Below, piece after piece: positions 44,131-52,132 of a stretch of DNA of 64,000 nucleotides (the first letter of the stretch is position 1; each line of letters begins with the position of its first letter). The DNA lies in the NCBI RefSeq assembly GCF_012913485.1, contig NZ_CP051774.1, positions 5,952,001-6,016,000 on the forward strand, read 5' to 3'. This DNA is from Luteolibacter luteus. Its GTDB lineage: Bacteria > Verrucomicrobiota > Verrucomicrobiia > Verrucomicrobiales > Akkermansiaceae. Under the pieces are notes generated by a model. It searched no databases. It worked only from the letters and a program-made list of their open reading frames with translations, and had not been told where the DNA came from. Made by a program: the position numbers and the translations under genes.

Positions 44131-45050
44131 TCGCTGACTTTCATTTCCTGCGGCCCTGGTGGCTGCTGGCCTTGCTGCCAGCCCTGTTGCTGGCGTGGGG
44201 GATCCGGCAGCGGACGGATGGGGCCCTGCCATGGCGGGGCATCGTTGCGGAGCATCTGGTGCCCTATCTGGTGACGAAGGGCGGGCAACTGACGACCCGA
44301 TGGCCGCTGCGCCTGTTGCTCGCCGGATGGATCTCGGCGATTCTCGTACTTGCGGGTCCGGCATGGAAGCGGGAGCCCTCGCTCTTCGCGGACGACGTGG
44401 CAGCCCTCGCCGTGGTGGTCAAGGTGAGCCCCTCGATGCAGACCGAGGACCTCCCACCGAACCGCATGGCCCGCTCGGTGCAAAAGGTGCACGATCTCCT
44501 CTCTCGCCGCGGCGCGGCCAAGTCCGCACTCATTGCCTATGCGGGCAGTGCTCACGTGGTGATGCCCGCGACCAGTGATGCGGGTATTATTGATATCTTC
44601 GCCGCCCCGCTGGAGCCCGGGATTATGCCGCAGGAGGGTGACTCCGCCGCGGAGGCGCTGAAGCTGGCGGACACCGTTCTGGCGGGTGCGGGCGGCGGAT
44701 CCATCCTGTGGATCACCGATGGCATCGCCCCCGAACAAGCCGCGGAGCTGGCGAAGTGGCGGAAGTCCTCGCATACCCCCGTCAAGCTGCTGGCACCTCT
44801 GGGCGAATCTCCGGAACTCAAGGCGCTGCGCGATGCTGCGGACACGATGGAAGCGCAGGTGGTCATGCTTTCCGCGGATGACTCGGACATCGCGGTGCTG
44901 GAGCGTGCTGCGAAGTTCTCGGCGCCGGCTCCGGGAAATGAGGATGCCCGCTGGAAGGAGAGCGGCTACGCGCTGCTGCCCCTGCTGGCGCTGATGCTGC
45001 TGCCCTTCTTCCGGAAGGGCTGGATGCCAACCATTGCGGCACGCTTATGA
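44127..45050 (+). CDS. batB: VWA-domain membrane protein, BatB-like, degenerate metal site
   Basis: 307 residues. A GTG start at 44127 is fixed by a perfect AAGGAGGT six bases upstream and a GTGA overlap with the previous stop. Topology as for BatA: N-terminal helices, VWA region, C-terminal helix (ALLPLLALMLLPFF). The metal-site motif is KVSPSM (K99), so the first Asp of DxSxS is replaced by Lys; later elements (ITDGIAP) remain. The protein probably has a structural rather than metal-binding role. Confidence 0.9.
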   Translation: MIADFHFLRPWWLLALLPALLLAWGIRQRTDGALPWRGIVAEHLVPYLVTKGGQLTTRWPLRLLLAGWISAILVLAGPAWKREPSLFADDVAALAVVVKVSPSMQTEDLPPNRMARSVQKVHDLLSRRGAAKSALIAYAGSAHVVMPATSDAGIIDIFAAPLEPGIMPQEGDSAAEALKLADTVLAGAGGGSILWITDGIAPEQAAELAKWRKSSHTPVKLLAPLGESPELKALRDAADTMEAQVVMLSADDSDIAVLERAAKFSAPAPGNEDARWKESGYALLPLLALMLLPFFRKGWMPTIAARL

Positions 45051-45688
45051 AAAGACGGCGGAATATCGCGATCATCCTCGGCGGCATCGTGGTGCCGCTG
45101 CTGCTGGTGGCGGGCACCACCCTGGATGAGGACTTCTGGACCAGCCCGGATGAAAGGGGGGACCTGCTGATGCACCGGCACCGCTACGCCCAGGCGGCGA
45201 AGACCTACACGGATCCCTTGCGCATCGGTATCGCCCAGTATCGCGATGGTGCCTACGAGGCCGCTGCCAAGGCCTTTGCCCGCGTCCCCGGAGCGACGGG
45301 GGCCTACAACACTGGCAATGCCTGGCTGATGCACGGGCAATACGACACCGCCATCGCCGCCTATGACAAGGCCCTCGGCTTCAGGCCGGGCTGGCAACCC
45401 GCCTTGGACAACAAGCAGCTCGCCATCGCCCGCCGTGATGCGATGTCGGTCTCCGACAAGGACAAGGAGGACGAAGCCACCGAGGCCTACGATCCCGACA
45501 AGATCGTGATGGATAACAAGGGGGGCGAGGACAAGGACGAGGACAAGAAACCGATGGAAGGCCAGAAGGACACCGGCCTGCAGGAAAGCTGGCTGCGCCG
45601 GGTGAAGACGACCCCCGGTCAGTTCCTGAAGGCGAAGTTCGCCTGGCAGGATCAGGTGCAATCCGGAACCGCAGCACCGCCGCCATGA
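45047..45688 (+). CDS. TPR membrane protein, BatC-like
   Basis: 213 residues. An N-terminal helix (AIILGGIVVPLLLVAGTTL), then a TPR-like region (YAQAAKTYTDPLRIGIAQYR, AYNTGNAWLMHGQYDTAIAA, YDKALGFRPGWQPALDNKQL), an acidic/Lys-rich linker and a short tail. This is the usual BatC layout. ATGA overlaps occur at both ends. It probably assembles with the VWA proteins in the periplasm. Confidence 0.88.
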   Translation: MKRRRNIAIILGGIVVPLLLVAGTTLDEDFWTSPDERGDLLMHRHRYAQAAKTYTDPLRIGIAQYRDGAYEAAAKAFARVPGATGAYNTGNAWLMHGQYDTAIAAYDKALGFRPGWQPALDNKQLAIARRDAMSVSDKDKEDEATEAYDPDKIVMDNKGGEDKDEDKKPMEGQKDTGLQESWLRRVKTTPGQFLKAKFAWQDQVQSGTAAPPP

Positions 45689-46689
45689 AAGCGATCATTC
45701 CTTTTCTCATTACGATATCCATCGTAGTTCCATCCCGCGCTGCCGACCCGCCATCGCGGGTGCAGACGGGCTGGGTGACGAAGGGAGAGATCTGGGCCGG
45801 GCAGAAAGCCCTGCTGGCAGTGGAGCTTTACGCTCCCGGCTACTTCGACGGGGCCGCGGTCTTCGATCTGCCGAAGATCCCGCACGCCTTGGTCCTTCCT
45901 CCCGTCGGCTCCCCGGTTCTGGACAGCAAGGTTATCGATGGCGTGAACTACACCGTGCAGCGGCACGAGCTGGAGGTATTCGCCTACACCGCGGGAAAGA
46001 CCGAGGTGCCCGCCTTCAAGGTCCGCTTCGCCATCAAGCGCCAGGCATTGGATCACGATTCCGTAACTCAGGAGGTGGCGACACAGCCGCTCACCCTCGA
46101 AACCAAAGCCGTCCCGGGAGTGAAGCTGGGGGAGTGGGTCATTACCTCTGCCGATTTGAAGGTCGAGGAGACTTGGAAACCGGAACCGGGGAAGAATGAG
46201 AAGACCGGCGCCGCCTTCGTGCGGACCTTGGTTTGGACCGCCAGCGATGTCCCGGGCATGGCCTTTCCCCCCTTCAAGGAGGACCCGATCGCCGGGCTGG
46301 GGATTTATCCCGCCGACCCCTTGGTGGAGGACAAGTCGGACCGCGGCGATCTGCTGGGCCAGCGGACGGATACCGTGACCTATGTTTGCAAGGCGGGAGG
46401 GATCGTTACCATTCCGGCACGGCATCTCCGTTGGTGGGATCCGGTGGCCGAGGAAATGAAGCGGGTGGATTTTCCTGCCCGGGTGATCGATGTCATCGCC
46501 CCACCGGTGCCGCAGCCCACCATGGGCGAGAAGTTCCGCAGATGGATGAAGGAGGACTGGAAGGTGCTGGCCCTGGGCTTGGCCGGTGCGGTTTTGCTCG
46601 CGTGGGGAGTTCGGAAATGGGGCAGAAGGGTGTGGAGTTGGTTCCTGCCCACAAGGCTGGCGGAACTGAATCCCGCAGAGGAAAGGTAA
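45685..46689 (+). CDS. BatD-like membrane protein
   Basis: 334 residues with a signal peptide (IIPFLITISIVVPSRAAD) and one C-terminal membrane helix (VLALGLAGAVLLAWGVRKWG). The exported part is beta-rich with immunoglobulin-like segments (YFDGAAVFDLPKIPHAL, GLGIYPADPLVEDKS), as in BatD/oxygen-tolerance proteins, but it is shorter than typical BatD. It is the last gene of the Bat operon. Confidence 0.85.
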   Translation: MKAIIPFLITISIVVPSRAADPPSRVQTGWVTKGEIWAGQKALLAVELYAPGYFDGAAVFDLPKIPHALVLPPVGSPVLDSKVIDGVNYTVQRHELEVFAYTAGKTEVPAFKVRFAIKRQALDHDSVTQEVATQPLTLETKAVPGVKLGEWVITSADLKVEETWKPEPGKNEKTGAAFVRTLVWTASDVPGMAFPPFKEDPIAGLGIYPADPLVEDKSDRGDLLGQRTDTVTYVCKAGGIVTIPARHLRWWDPVAEEMKRVDFPARVIDVIAPPVPQPTMGEKFRRWMKEDWKVLALGLAGAVLLAWGVRKWGRRVWSWFLPTRLAELNPAEER

Positions 46690-46755
46690 CGAGGAGCCTG
46701 AATTCCCTGCCGCGAAGGTCTTCCCCGATTCAGGGCTTGGACTTCTGATCTCCCC

Positions 46756-46796
46756 AAAAAGAAAATCTCCCTCCCGAGGGCACGGGAGAGAGATTT
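46756..46796 (-). terminator. Intrinsic terminator of prepilin gene
   Basis: On the minus strand a 14-base arm (AAATCTCTCTCCCG) pairs with CGGGAGGGAGATTT with one mismatch and is followed by TTTTCTTTTT. It lies about 60 bases after the prepilin stop and also faces the Bat operon, for which it could serve in the other direction. Confidence 0.88.
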
Positions 46797-46853
46797 ACTA
46801 TGAGCAATCTCCAACCTGACGCTTTTCAGCAGGTCAGGCCGAAAGAGATGTGA

Positions 46854-47264
46854 TCACCAATCGGCGTAGGTGGTGGTGGCCGGAGCGTAGTCGGCGTTGC
46901 CGGTCGCGTTGGTGATGTAGAGGATACCGATGGCCGGCACGGTGCCCAGGTAGGTGTAGGCGCCAGCGATGTCGGTCGACGGCGGGATGGGCTCCTTGAG
47001 GTAGCCTTCGGTGGTGCCGTTGCCGAAGATGATGGTATCTTCAAGCGGGTTGCCTTCGGAGAGGCCGTTCATGTTCTGGTGCGCACGCACAGCTTGCTGC
47101 ACGTTGCGGATGTTCATGATGTTGGCCGAGCGATCGGAACCTTTCTTCCAGGCGCGGGCGCCGACGAAGAGAATGGAGATAAGAGAGAGCAAGACGAGGA
47201 TGACCACGGTGAGTTCCAGAAGGGTCATGCCGCTCGCGCGCTTCGAAGTACGTGTCAGTTTCAT
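46854..47264 (-). CDS. Type IV/II prepilin-like protein
   Basis: 136 residues from the ATG at 47264. Basic leader, then the prepilin peptidase site G|MTLLELTVV with Glu at +5 of the mature protein and a hydrophobic helix (ILVLLSLISILFVGARAWKK). The short globular part ends in TTTYADW. The leader length and single domain fit a major pilin or pseudopilin. It stands alone and is followed by a strong terminator, which suggests high expression. Confidence 0.9.
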   Translation of the reverse strand: MKLTRTSKRASGMTLLELTVVILVLLSLISILFVGARAWKKGSDRSANIMNIRNVQQAVRAHQNMNGLSEGNPLEDTIIFGNGTTEGYLKEPIPPSTDIAGAYTYLGTVPAIGILYITNATGNADYAPATTTYADW

Positions 47265-47497
47265 GTGGGTGTGTGTCGTATTTGGGGTGTGTTTCGCTCC
47301 TGTGGGACGGGAGCGAGTGGCTGGCCCTGGGGGCGGCGCACGACGTGGATAAAATATTAAATTTGGTCCTCCGCATATTACGTCTTCATGTAGTATTCGG
47401 GTGAACAGGTGTTTTCGGGACCTCAATGATCAATCTTCCCGACGTCGAGGGTGAAGACCCACGATCACTTTGATCGCTCCGCTCGGAGACGGGCACG

Positions 47498-48502
47498 CTA
47501 ACAGAGACACCAGAAGTCCTCGCCTTCTTCGTAGCCCCCTGCGGTGGCGAGTTCCATGACCTGCTCTCTTCCACCGGGGACGCCAACGGCAGAAAGCAGC
47601 ACGGCATCTCGCCAGAGCTCTCCGAATTTCTCCAGGCTTTCGACTTTCGCACCGTGGATCTTCTCGCCGATCCGGCGGGGGTGGACTTCGTAGAAGCCCT
47701 TCACAGGGATGCCCCGGAGTAGAAGTTCTTGGGCAATGGTTTTTCCGATCGGCCCGGCCCCACCGATAACCACGCCGCGTTCCTTCACCGGGGCAAGGCG
47801 GGCGAGGAAATGGGCGCGCATCTTGTGGCGGAAGACATCACCATAGCGCGGATCGTTTCGCGTCAGGCGCGTGGCGGAATCCCGCCACTGTAGCAGGCTC
47901 TGCTCCGCCTTGCCGAAGACCGCGCCCGCTTCCAGAAGTCGCAACCAGAGATCGTGATCCTCGGCCCAAGGCACCTCGCGGTAGCCGCCCACGGCACGGA
48001 TGGCGGACTTCCTCATCAGCGAGCTGGGATGGACAAGGGGATTTTCGATGAAACGCGCGTTTGCGATCGAGCGCGGATCCCGGAGAGAGTTCACCCATTC
48101 GACGTGCTTCGCCATGCCATCGCCCAGCGGGGAAAGGATTTCCACCTGACCTCCGATGACATCCAGCTCCGGATGATCGAGGGTCATCTGCCATTGCCAC
48201 TCCAGGCGCTGTGGATGGCTGATGTCATCGGAATCCATGCGTGCCAGCCATTCGGCAGATGCCGCCCGGCTTGCCGTTTCTGAGGCCCCGACCACGCCTC
48301 CTCCCGAATCATTCGTGAAACACTTCACCCGCGGATCCGACGCGGCGAAGTTTCTGACAATCTCCGCCGAGTCGTCATTGGAACGATCATCCACCGCCAG
48401 CAATTCCCAGTCCGTGAAGGTCTGCTCCTTTACGCTCGCAAGCGCCGCCGGCAGCGTTTTCGCCGCGTTCCGGTAGGGCATGACGATGGAAATCCGGGGC
48501 AT
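47498..48502 (-). CDS. Glycosyltransferase family 2 with C-terminal Rossmann-like domain
   Basis: 334 residues. GT-A domain at 1-235: SIVMPYRNAAKTL, LLAVDDRSNDDSAEIV, ARMDSDDISHPQRL (DxD metal motif) and WAEDHDLWLRLLEAG (acceptor-site ED). The last ~95 residues form a nucleotide-binding-like unit (GVVIGGAGPIGKTIAQELLL, then VKGFYEVHPRRIGEKIHGAK) seen in some GT2 proteins and of unknown role. It follows the CPXCG gene by 31 bases on the same strand, so the two are probably one operon. Confidence 0.9.
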   Translation of the reverse strand: MPRISIVMPYRNAAKTLPAALASVKEQTFTDWELLAVDDRSNDDSAEIVRNFAASDPRVKCFTNDSGGGVVGASETASRAASAEWLARMDSDDISHPQRLEWQWQMTLDHPELDVIGGQVEILSPLGDGMAKHVEWVNSLRDPRSIANARFIENPLVHPSSLMRKSAIRAVGGYREVPWAEDHDLWLRLLEAGAVFGKAEQSLLQWRDSATRLTRNDPRYGDVFRHKMRAHFLARLAPVKERGVVIGGAGPIGKTIAQELLLRGIPVKGFYEVHPRRIGEKIHGAKVESLEKFGELWRDAVLLSAVGVPGGREQVMELATAGGYEEGEDFWCLC

Positions 48503-48533
48503 GGACAGAGCTATTCCGTCTCTGAGTCAGAAA

Positions 48534-48707
48534 CTAGTCTCCCAGGCCGCGTGCAAAAGCGCCGCCCTCTTCGTCGAAGATGATCACCATCGGCCGACAG
48601 CAGATTTCGCAGTCGTAATCATACTCCGTCGGCAACTCGTCCGGCGAGGGCATCGCCACTTCGAAGGTCTCAAAACAGGTCGGGCACTGCACTACCGCGG
48701 TCTCCAT
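48534..48707 (-). CDS. CPXCG-motif cysteine-rich mini-protein
   Basis: 57 residues, read from ATG at 48707 to TAG at 48534. Two cysteine pairs: VQCPTCFETF near residues 7-16 and DCEICCRPM near 33-41. Acidic middle (PSPDELPTEYDYD) and GGAFARGLGD end. This is the CPXCG family of small zinc-ribbon-like proteins found alone in many genomes; no function is established. It is translated in the same direction as, and just ahead of, the glycosyltransferase. Confidence 0.87.
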   Translation of the reverse strand: METAVVQCPTCFETFEVAMPSPDELPTEYDYDCEICCRPMVIIFDEEGGAFARGLGD

Positions 48708-48743
48708 GGAGAGAGCATGAACGGTCCTGTGGAAATCGCCAGT

Positions 48744-48771
48744 TTGACCTGAATGGATTTCGTGTTAGACC
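48744..48771 (+). promoter_or_regulatory. Possible promoter of small lipoprotein gene
   Basis: TTGACC, 16 bases, then TAGACC, located 60-90 bases upstream of the ATG at 48832. The -35 box is near-consensus, the -10 is poor. A stable small hairpin (GCGGCAG/CTGCCGC, 48780-48807) lies in the resulting 5' UTR. Confidence 0.3.
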
Positions 48772-48831
48772 GTCTTATTGCGGCAGGAGTCAAAAACCGA
48801 CTGCCGCACCAACCAACCGAACGAAATCGCC

Positions 48832-49143
48832 ATGAAATTGCATCAACTTCTGGTTCTGACCGCACTTCCTTTTGCCTTCGTGTCCTGTAACGAGGCCGAC
48901 AAAGCGAACGCCGAAGCCAAGGTCGAAAAGGCCAAGGTGGAAGCCAAGGCAGCAGCCGACGACGCCTCTGCCAAGGTGAAGTCCGGCATGGAAGACGCCG
49001 AAAAGGCGATGAAGGACGCTGCCGACAAGACCAAGGCTGCCGCCGAGGATATGAAAGACAAAGCCGCGGGAGCGGCGGAAGATGCGAAGAAAGGAGCGGC
49101 AGACGCTCTGGACAATGCGGCCGACAAGCTCCGCGAGGAATAA
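48832..49143 (+). CDS. Small lipoprotein, Ala/Lys/Glu-rich helical (LEA-like)
   Basis: 103 residues from the ATG at 48832. Lipobox FVSC with C19. The mature part is an almost uninterrupted amphipathic helix with 11-residue periodicity (AADKTKAAAEDM, KDKAAGAAEDAKK), like LEA group 3 or apolipoprotein-like surface lipoproteins. It probably coats the membrane or protects under stress. A classical terminator follows, so it is a single-gene unit. Confidence 0.85.
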   Translation: MKLHQLLVLTALPFAFVSCNEADKANAEAKVEKAKVEAKAAADDASAKVKSGMEDAEKAMKDAADKTKAAAEDMKDKAAGAAEDAKKGAADALDNAADKLREE

Positions 49144-49178
49144 TTCCCTGCTGTTCGCTTTTTCACCCGATCTCCACT

Positions 49179-49212
49179 CCGGCGGCGCTGCAAGGTGCCG
49201 CCGGCGTTTTTT
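49179..49212 (+). terminator. Intrinsic terminator after small lipoprotein
   Basis: CCGGCGGC / GCCGCCGG stem, 10-base loop, followed by CGTTTTTT. It lies 35 bases downstream of the stop. Confidence 0.92.
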
Positions 49213-49267
49213 CAAAGGGGAAGGGGAGATTGATTACCGCACGGAGGCTGCTTTAAGAGAAACCGTG

Positions 49268-49777
49268 ATGATGAGTTTCCGTTTCCGCCACCGGGTGCTG
49301 CGCCATGCAGCCCTGTTACTGTTAATCACCGGCTGCCGGGAATCGCCTTGGGCGGCCGCCGCCCCTCCCGCGACGGTGGAAAAGGCTGCGGGTAAGGAGA
49401 GTTTGGAGTCTCCGGAATTGAGGAAAGCCCGGGAGAGTTTGGAGCAGGTGACCCTTCGCGATGTAGTCTTTGAATCCACCTCGGCCGGGGAAGCCGTTGA
49501 CTACGTCGAATTCAAGGTCCGGGAGCTTGCCCCTGATTTGAATCTCCGGATCGTGCTGCGCAGGGCCGTCCCGCCCGGGATGACGCTTGAAGAAGCGATC
49601 GGGAGGGACATCTGCTACAGCGGCCACGATTTCCGGGCCGCGGAGGTCTCCGCATGGGAACTCCTTGAGCTCGTGGCCGGTGACAATGGCATGGAGATCG
49701 TCTGGAGCGAGGATCGCTTGGAACTGAGGCCGAAAGCGGAGGGAAGCGACCTCATCCTGATGCCTGTCGATGAGTGA
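49268..49777 (+). CDS. Lipoprotein with secretin/STN-like domain
   Basis: 169 residues from the ATG at 49268; ATG at 49271 and GTG at 49265 are alternatives. Lipobox LITGC (C23). The mature part (VTLRDVVFESTSAGEAVDYV, IVLRRAVPPGMTLEEAIGRD, LLELVAGDNGMEIVWSEDRL) resembles a secretin and TonB N-terminal (STN) short domain of about 100 residues. Such isolated domains are common in Verrucomicrobia. It may bind a secretion component, but no secretin gene is nearby. Confidence 0.7.
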   Translation: MMSFRFRHRVLRHAALLLLITGCRESPWAAAAPPATVEKAAGKESLESPELRKARESLEQVTLRDVVFESTSAGEAVDYVEFKVRELAPDLNLRIVLRRAVPPGMTLEEAIGRDICYSGHDFRAAEVSAWELLELVAGDNGMEIVWSEDRLELRPKAEGSDLILMPVDE

Positions 49778-49977
49778 CGGCGCGCGCTCCGGGACGCGCC
49801 TCGCGTCCACCCGTTACACAAATCCCTCCCTTCACGCCGCTAAATGGCGACGCCGGGATCTCCCGTCGCCTTGGGCGGCTTCGTGATCCAGCGCCCCTCT
49901 CCACATTCTCTTTCGCCGCTTGCCAATCCCCGACCTACGGGGAAGAGTCACACCGTCCGCCTCGACACCAACCGCCC

Positions 49978-51036
49978 ATGAATTCCCGATTCGTCTGGCT
50001 CGCGCTGCTCGCCGCCACCGGCCTCAGTTCCGCGCAAGAGCCTGCTCCCGCTCCGGCACCTCCCGCAGCTCCTCCTGCCCAGCCGCAGTTCCAGCCTCCC
50101 GGCGGTGCCTTCGAGGTGAATGCGATCGCCGCGGTGGTGAATGGCCGAACGATCACCAAGAGCAAGCTGAACTTCCTGCTGGCTCGGGACTATGCGATTC
50201 TGGCCACCCAGTTCCCGCGCCGCGGTGCCGAGTTCGAGCGTCAGGTGCTTGAGGCCCGCGACAAGATTTTGCAGGAACTCATTGACCGTGAGATTATTCT
50301 CTCCGAGTTCAAGGAGCTCGAGAAGAAGGGTGCGAGCCTGCCGGAACGCGCCGTCGATCGCGAAATCAACCGCCAGATCCGCGAGAACTACAACAACAGC
50401 GAGGATCTTTTCCAAGAGGAGCTGAAGAAGGCCCGCATGAGCCGCATCGCTTATCGCGAGATGACCAAGCAGCAGTTGATCGTGGAGGCTATGCGCGCCG
50501 AGAAGGCCTCCGAGGCCCCGCCGCCGATCCCGAGCGAGATCCAGAAGGAATACAACGAGATCAAGGATACCATCCGCGACATCTCCAAGGACAAGATCAC
50601 CTTCAACAAGATCTTCCTTCCCCGCCAGGACGCCGACAACCCGCTGGCTACACCGGAGTCCCAGCTCGCGCTCGCCGAGCAATTGGTCGTGGAGATCAAC
50701 AACGGTGCCGACATTGCGGAACTAGCCAAGAAGCACTCCCGCGATGCCTTTGCCGCCGATGGTGGTTTCCAGAAGGATTTGCCACGCACCGATTTGGCCC
50801 CGGAGTTCGCGGCCATTCTTTTCAAGAACAAGGTGGGTGATCTGGTGGGACCTCTCGAGGACCCGGCAGGATTCACCATCGTGAAGATCGTCGGCATTTC
50901 GCCTGGTCCGGCTCCATCCCTCAGCGAGGTGAAAGAGCAGATCGATGGACGTGTGCGCCGGAAGAAGAGCGCCGTGGCCTACGAAAAGTGGATGCAGGAC
51001 AAGCGCAAGACGGCGGTGGTCGTCCGGAAGATCTGA
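49978..51036 (+). CDS. surA: SurA-like periplasmic chaperone/peptidyl-prolyl isomerase
   Basis: 352 residues from the ATG at 49978 with a signal peptide (VWLALLAATGLSSAQ) and a Pro/Ala-rich linker. The SurA N-terminal domain is about 45-190 (VNAIAAVVNGRTITKSKLNF, LIDREIILSEFKELEK). One parvulin domain is about 215-320 (FAADGGFQKDLPRTDLAPEF, GDLVGPLEDPAGFTIVKI), compared with two in E. coli SurA. It helps outer-membrane proteins fold. The pdxA gene follows by 30 bases, the same order as in E. coli. Confidence 0.9.
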   Translation: MNSRFVWLALLAATGLSSAQEPAPAPAPPAAPPAQPQFQPPGGAFEVNAIAAVVNGRTITKSKLNFLLARDYAILATQFPRRGAEFERQVLEARDKILQELIDREIILSEFKELEKKGASLPERAVDREINRQIRENYNNSEDLFQEELKKARMSRIAYREMTKQQLIVEAMRAEKASEAPPPIPSEIQKEYNEIKDTIRDISKDKITFNKIFLPRQDADNPLATPESQLALAEQLVVEINNGADIAELAKKHSRDAFAADGGFQKDLPRTDLAPEFAAILFKNKVGDLVGPLEDPAGFTIVKIVGISPGPAPSLSEVKEQIDGRVRRKKSAVAYEKWMQDKRKTAVVVRKI

Positions 51037-51066
51037 GGCATTCCGCTGTCTTTTCATCATCCGAGA

Positions 51067-51924
51067 ATGCCGAGAATCCTGATTACCCAGGGGGATCCCG
51101 CAGGGATCGGCCCCGAGGTTGTGTCAAAGGCTCTTGCCTCCGGCCAGCTGCCCGTCGGCTTCGAGTTTGAGGTCTTGGGAGACACGGCGGGTTGCATACC
51201 GGGGCGACCGGACGAACGCTCTGCACAACAAGCGCTTGAAGCGTTGAATGAGGCGGTCCGCCTCCTAAAGAACGATGACGATGCAGTAGCGGTGGTAACC
51301 GCCCCTGTCTCGAAAGCGACCCTCCAAGCCAGTGGGTTTCCGTTCCCGGGGCAGACGGAATTTTTTGCGTATCACTTTGGCGTCGAGGATTTTGCCATGT
51401 GTTTAAGCGGTCGAACCTTGAGTGTTGGGCTCGCGACGATCCATATTCCCCTAGCAAGTGTTCCAAACGCTCTTTCGAAGCAGGCGATCGTGCGGGCTGG
51501 CAAGCTGTTGGAGGGCTTTGCCAAGCGCCGACATCGTCGTAGTCCACGGATCGCCGTAGTAGGCCTGAATCCCCATGCAGGGGAAGAAGGGCGCCTCGGG
51601 GACGAGGAAATCCGGGTGATTCGCCCGGCGATCGAGGAACTGAACCGTGAGTTCCCCGGGGTCTTCTCGGGGCCACACGTGCCCGACGTCGTCTTCCGGG
51701 AAGCGGCTGGTGGCGAGTTCGATGCCGTGCTGGCGATGTATCATGATCAGGGCCTGATCCCGCTCAAGCTGCTCGATTTCGATACCGGCGTGAATGTCAC
51801 CTTGGGACTGCCGAAACCCCGCACGAGCCCGGATCACGGGACCGCGTTCGGTATCGCGGGGAAGGGCATCGCGCGCCCGGATTCGATGATCCATGCGATC
51901 CGCTTGGCCTGCGAGTTGGCGTAA
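51067..51924 (+). CDS. pdxA: 4-hydroxythreonine-4-phosphate dehydrogenase
   Basis: 285 residues, shorter than the usual ~330 because the N-terminal region between GDTAG and RPDERS is compact. Family features: TQGDPAGIGPEV, VTAPVSKATL, FPGQTEFFAYHFG, and the metal-ligand histidines in IHIPLASVP, LNPHAGEEGRLG and MYHDQGLIPLK; DHGTAFGIAGKG closes the active site. It catalyses a step in pyridoxal phosphate biosynthesis. It is coupled to surA as in many Gram-negative bacteria. Confidence 0.95.
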   Translation: MPRILITQGDPAGIGPEVVSKALASGQLPVGFEFEVLGDTAGCIPGRPDERSAQQALEALNEAVRLLKNDDDAVAVVTAPVSKATLQASGFPFPGQTEFFAYHFGVEDFAMCLSGRTLSVGLATIHIPLASVPNALSKQAIVRAGKLLEGFAKRRHRRSPRIAVVGLNPHAGEEGRLGDEEIRVIRPAIEELNREFPGVFSGPHVPDVVFREAAGGEFDAVLAMYHDQGLIPLKLLDFDTGVNVTLGLPKPRTSPDHGTAFGIAGKGIARPDSMIHAIRLACELA

Positions 51925-52132
51925 GAGCTAACTTGGCGAGGTCAGGCCCGCCCATTCCGGCTTGCGAGGATACCGTGGCAATCTGCACCTCGGTAGCGTT
52001 TGGCGCACGCGCCAAGCGAAAGAACATCCGGTTCTGCCGAGGGAAACCTTACACGGGGCAAGGCACCGCAGGATTGGCACGGTTGCAGCCAAGGAGGAGG
52101 AAGTCCGGTCTTCCGGCAGATTCCTTCTCGCC

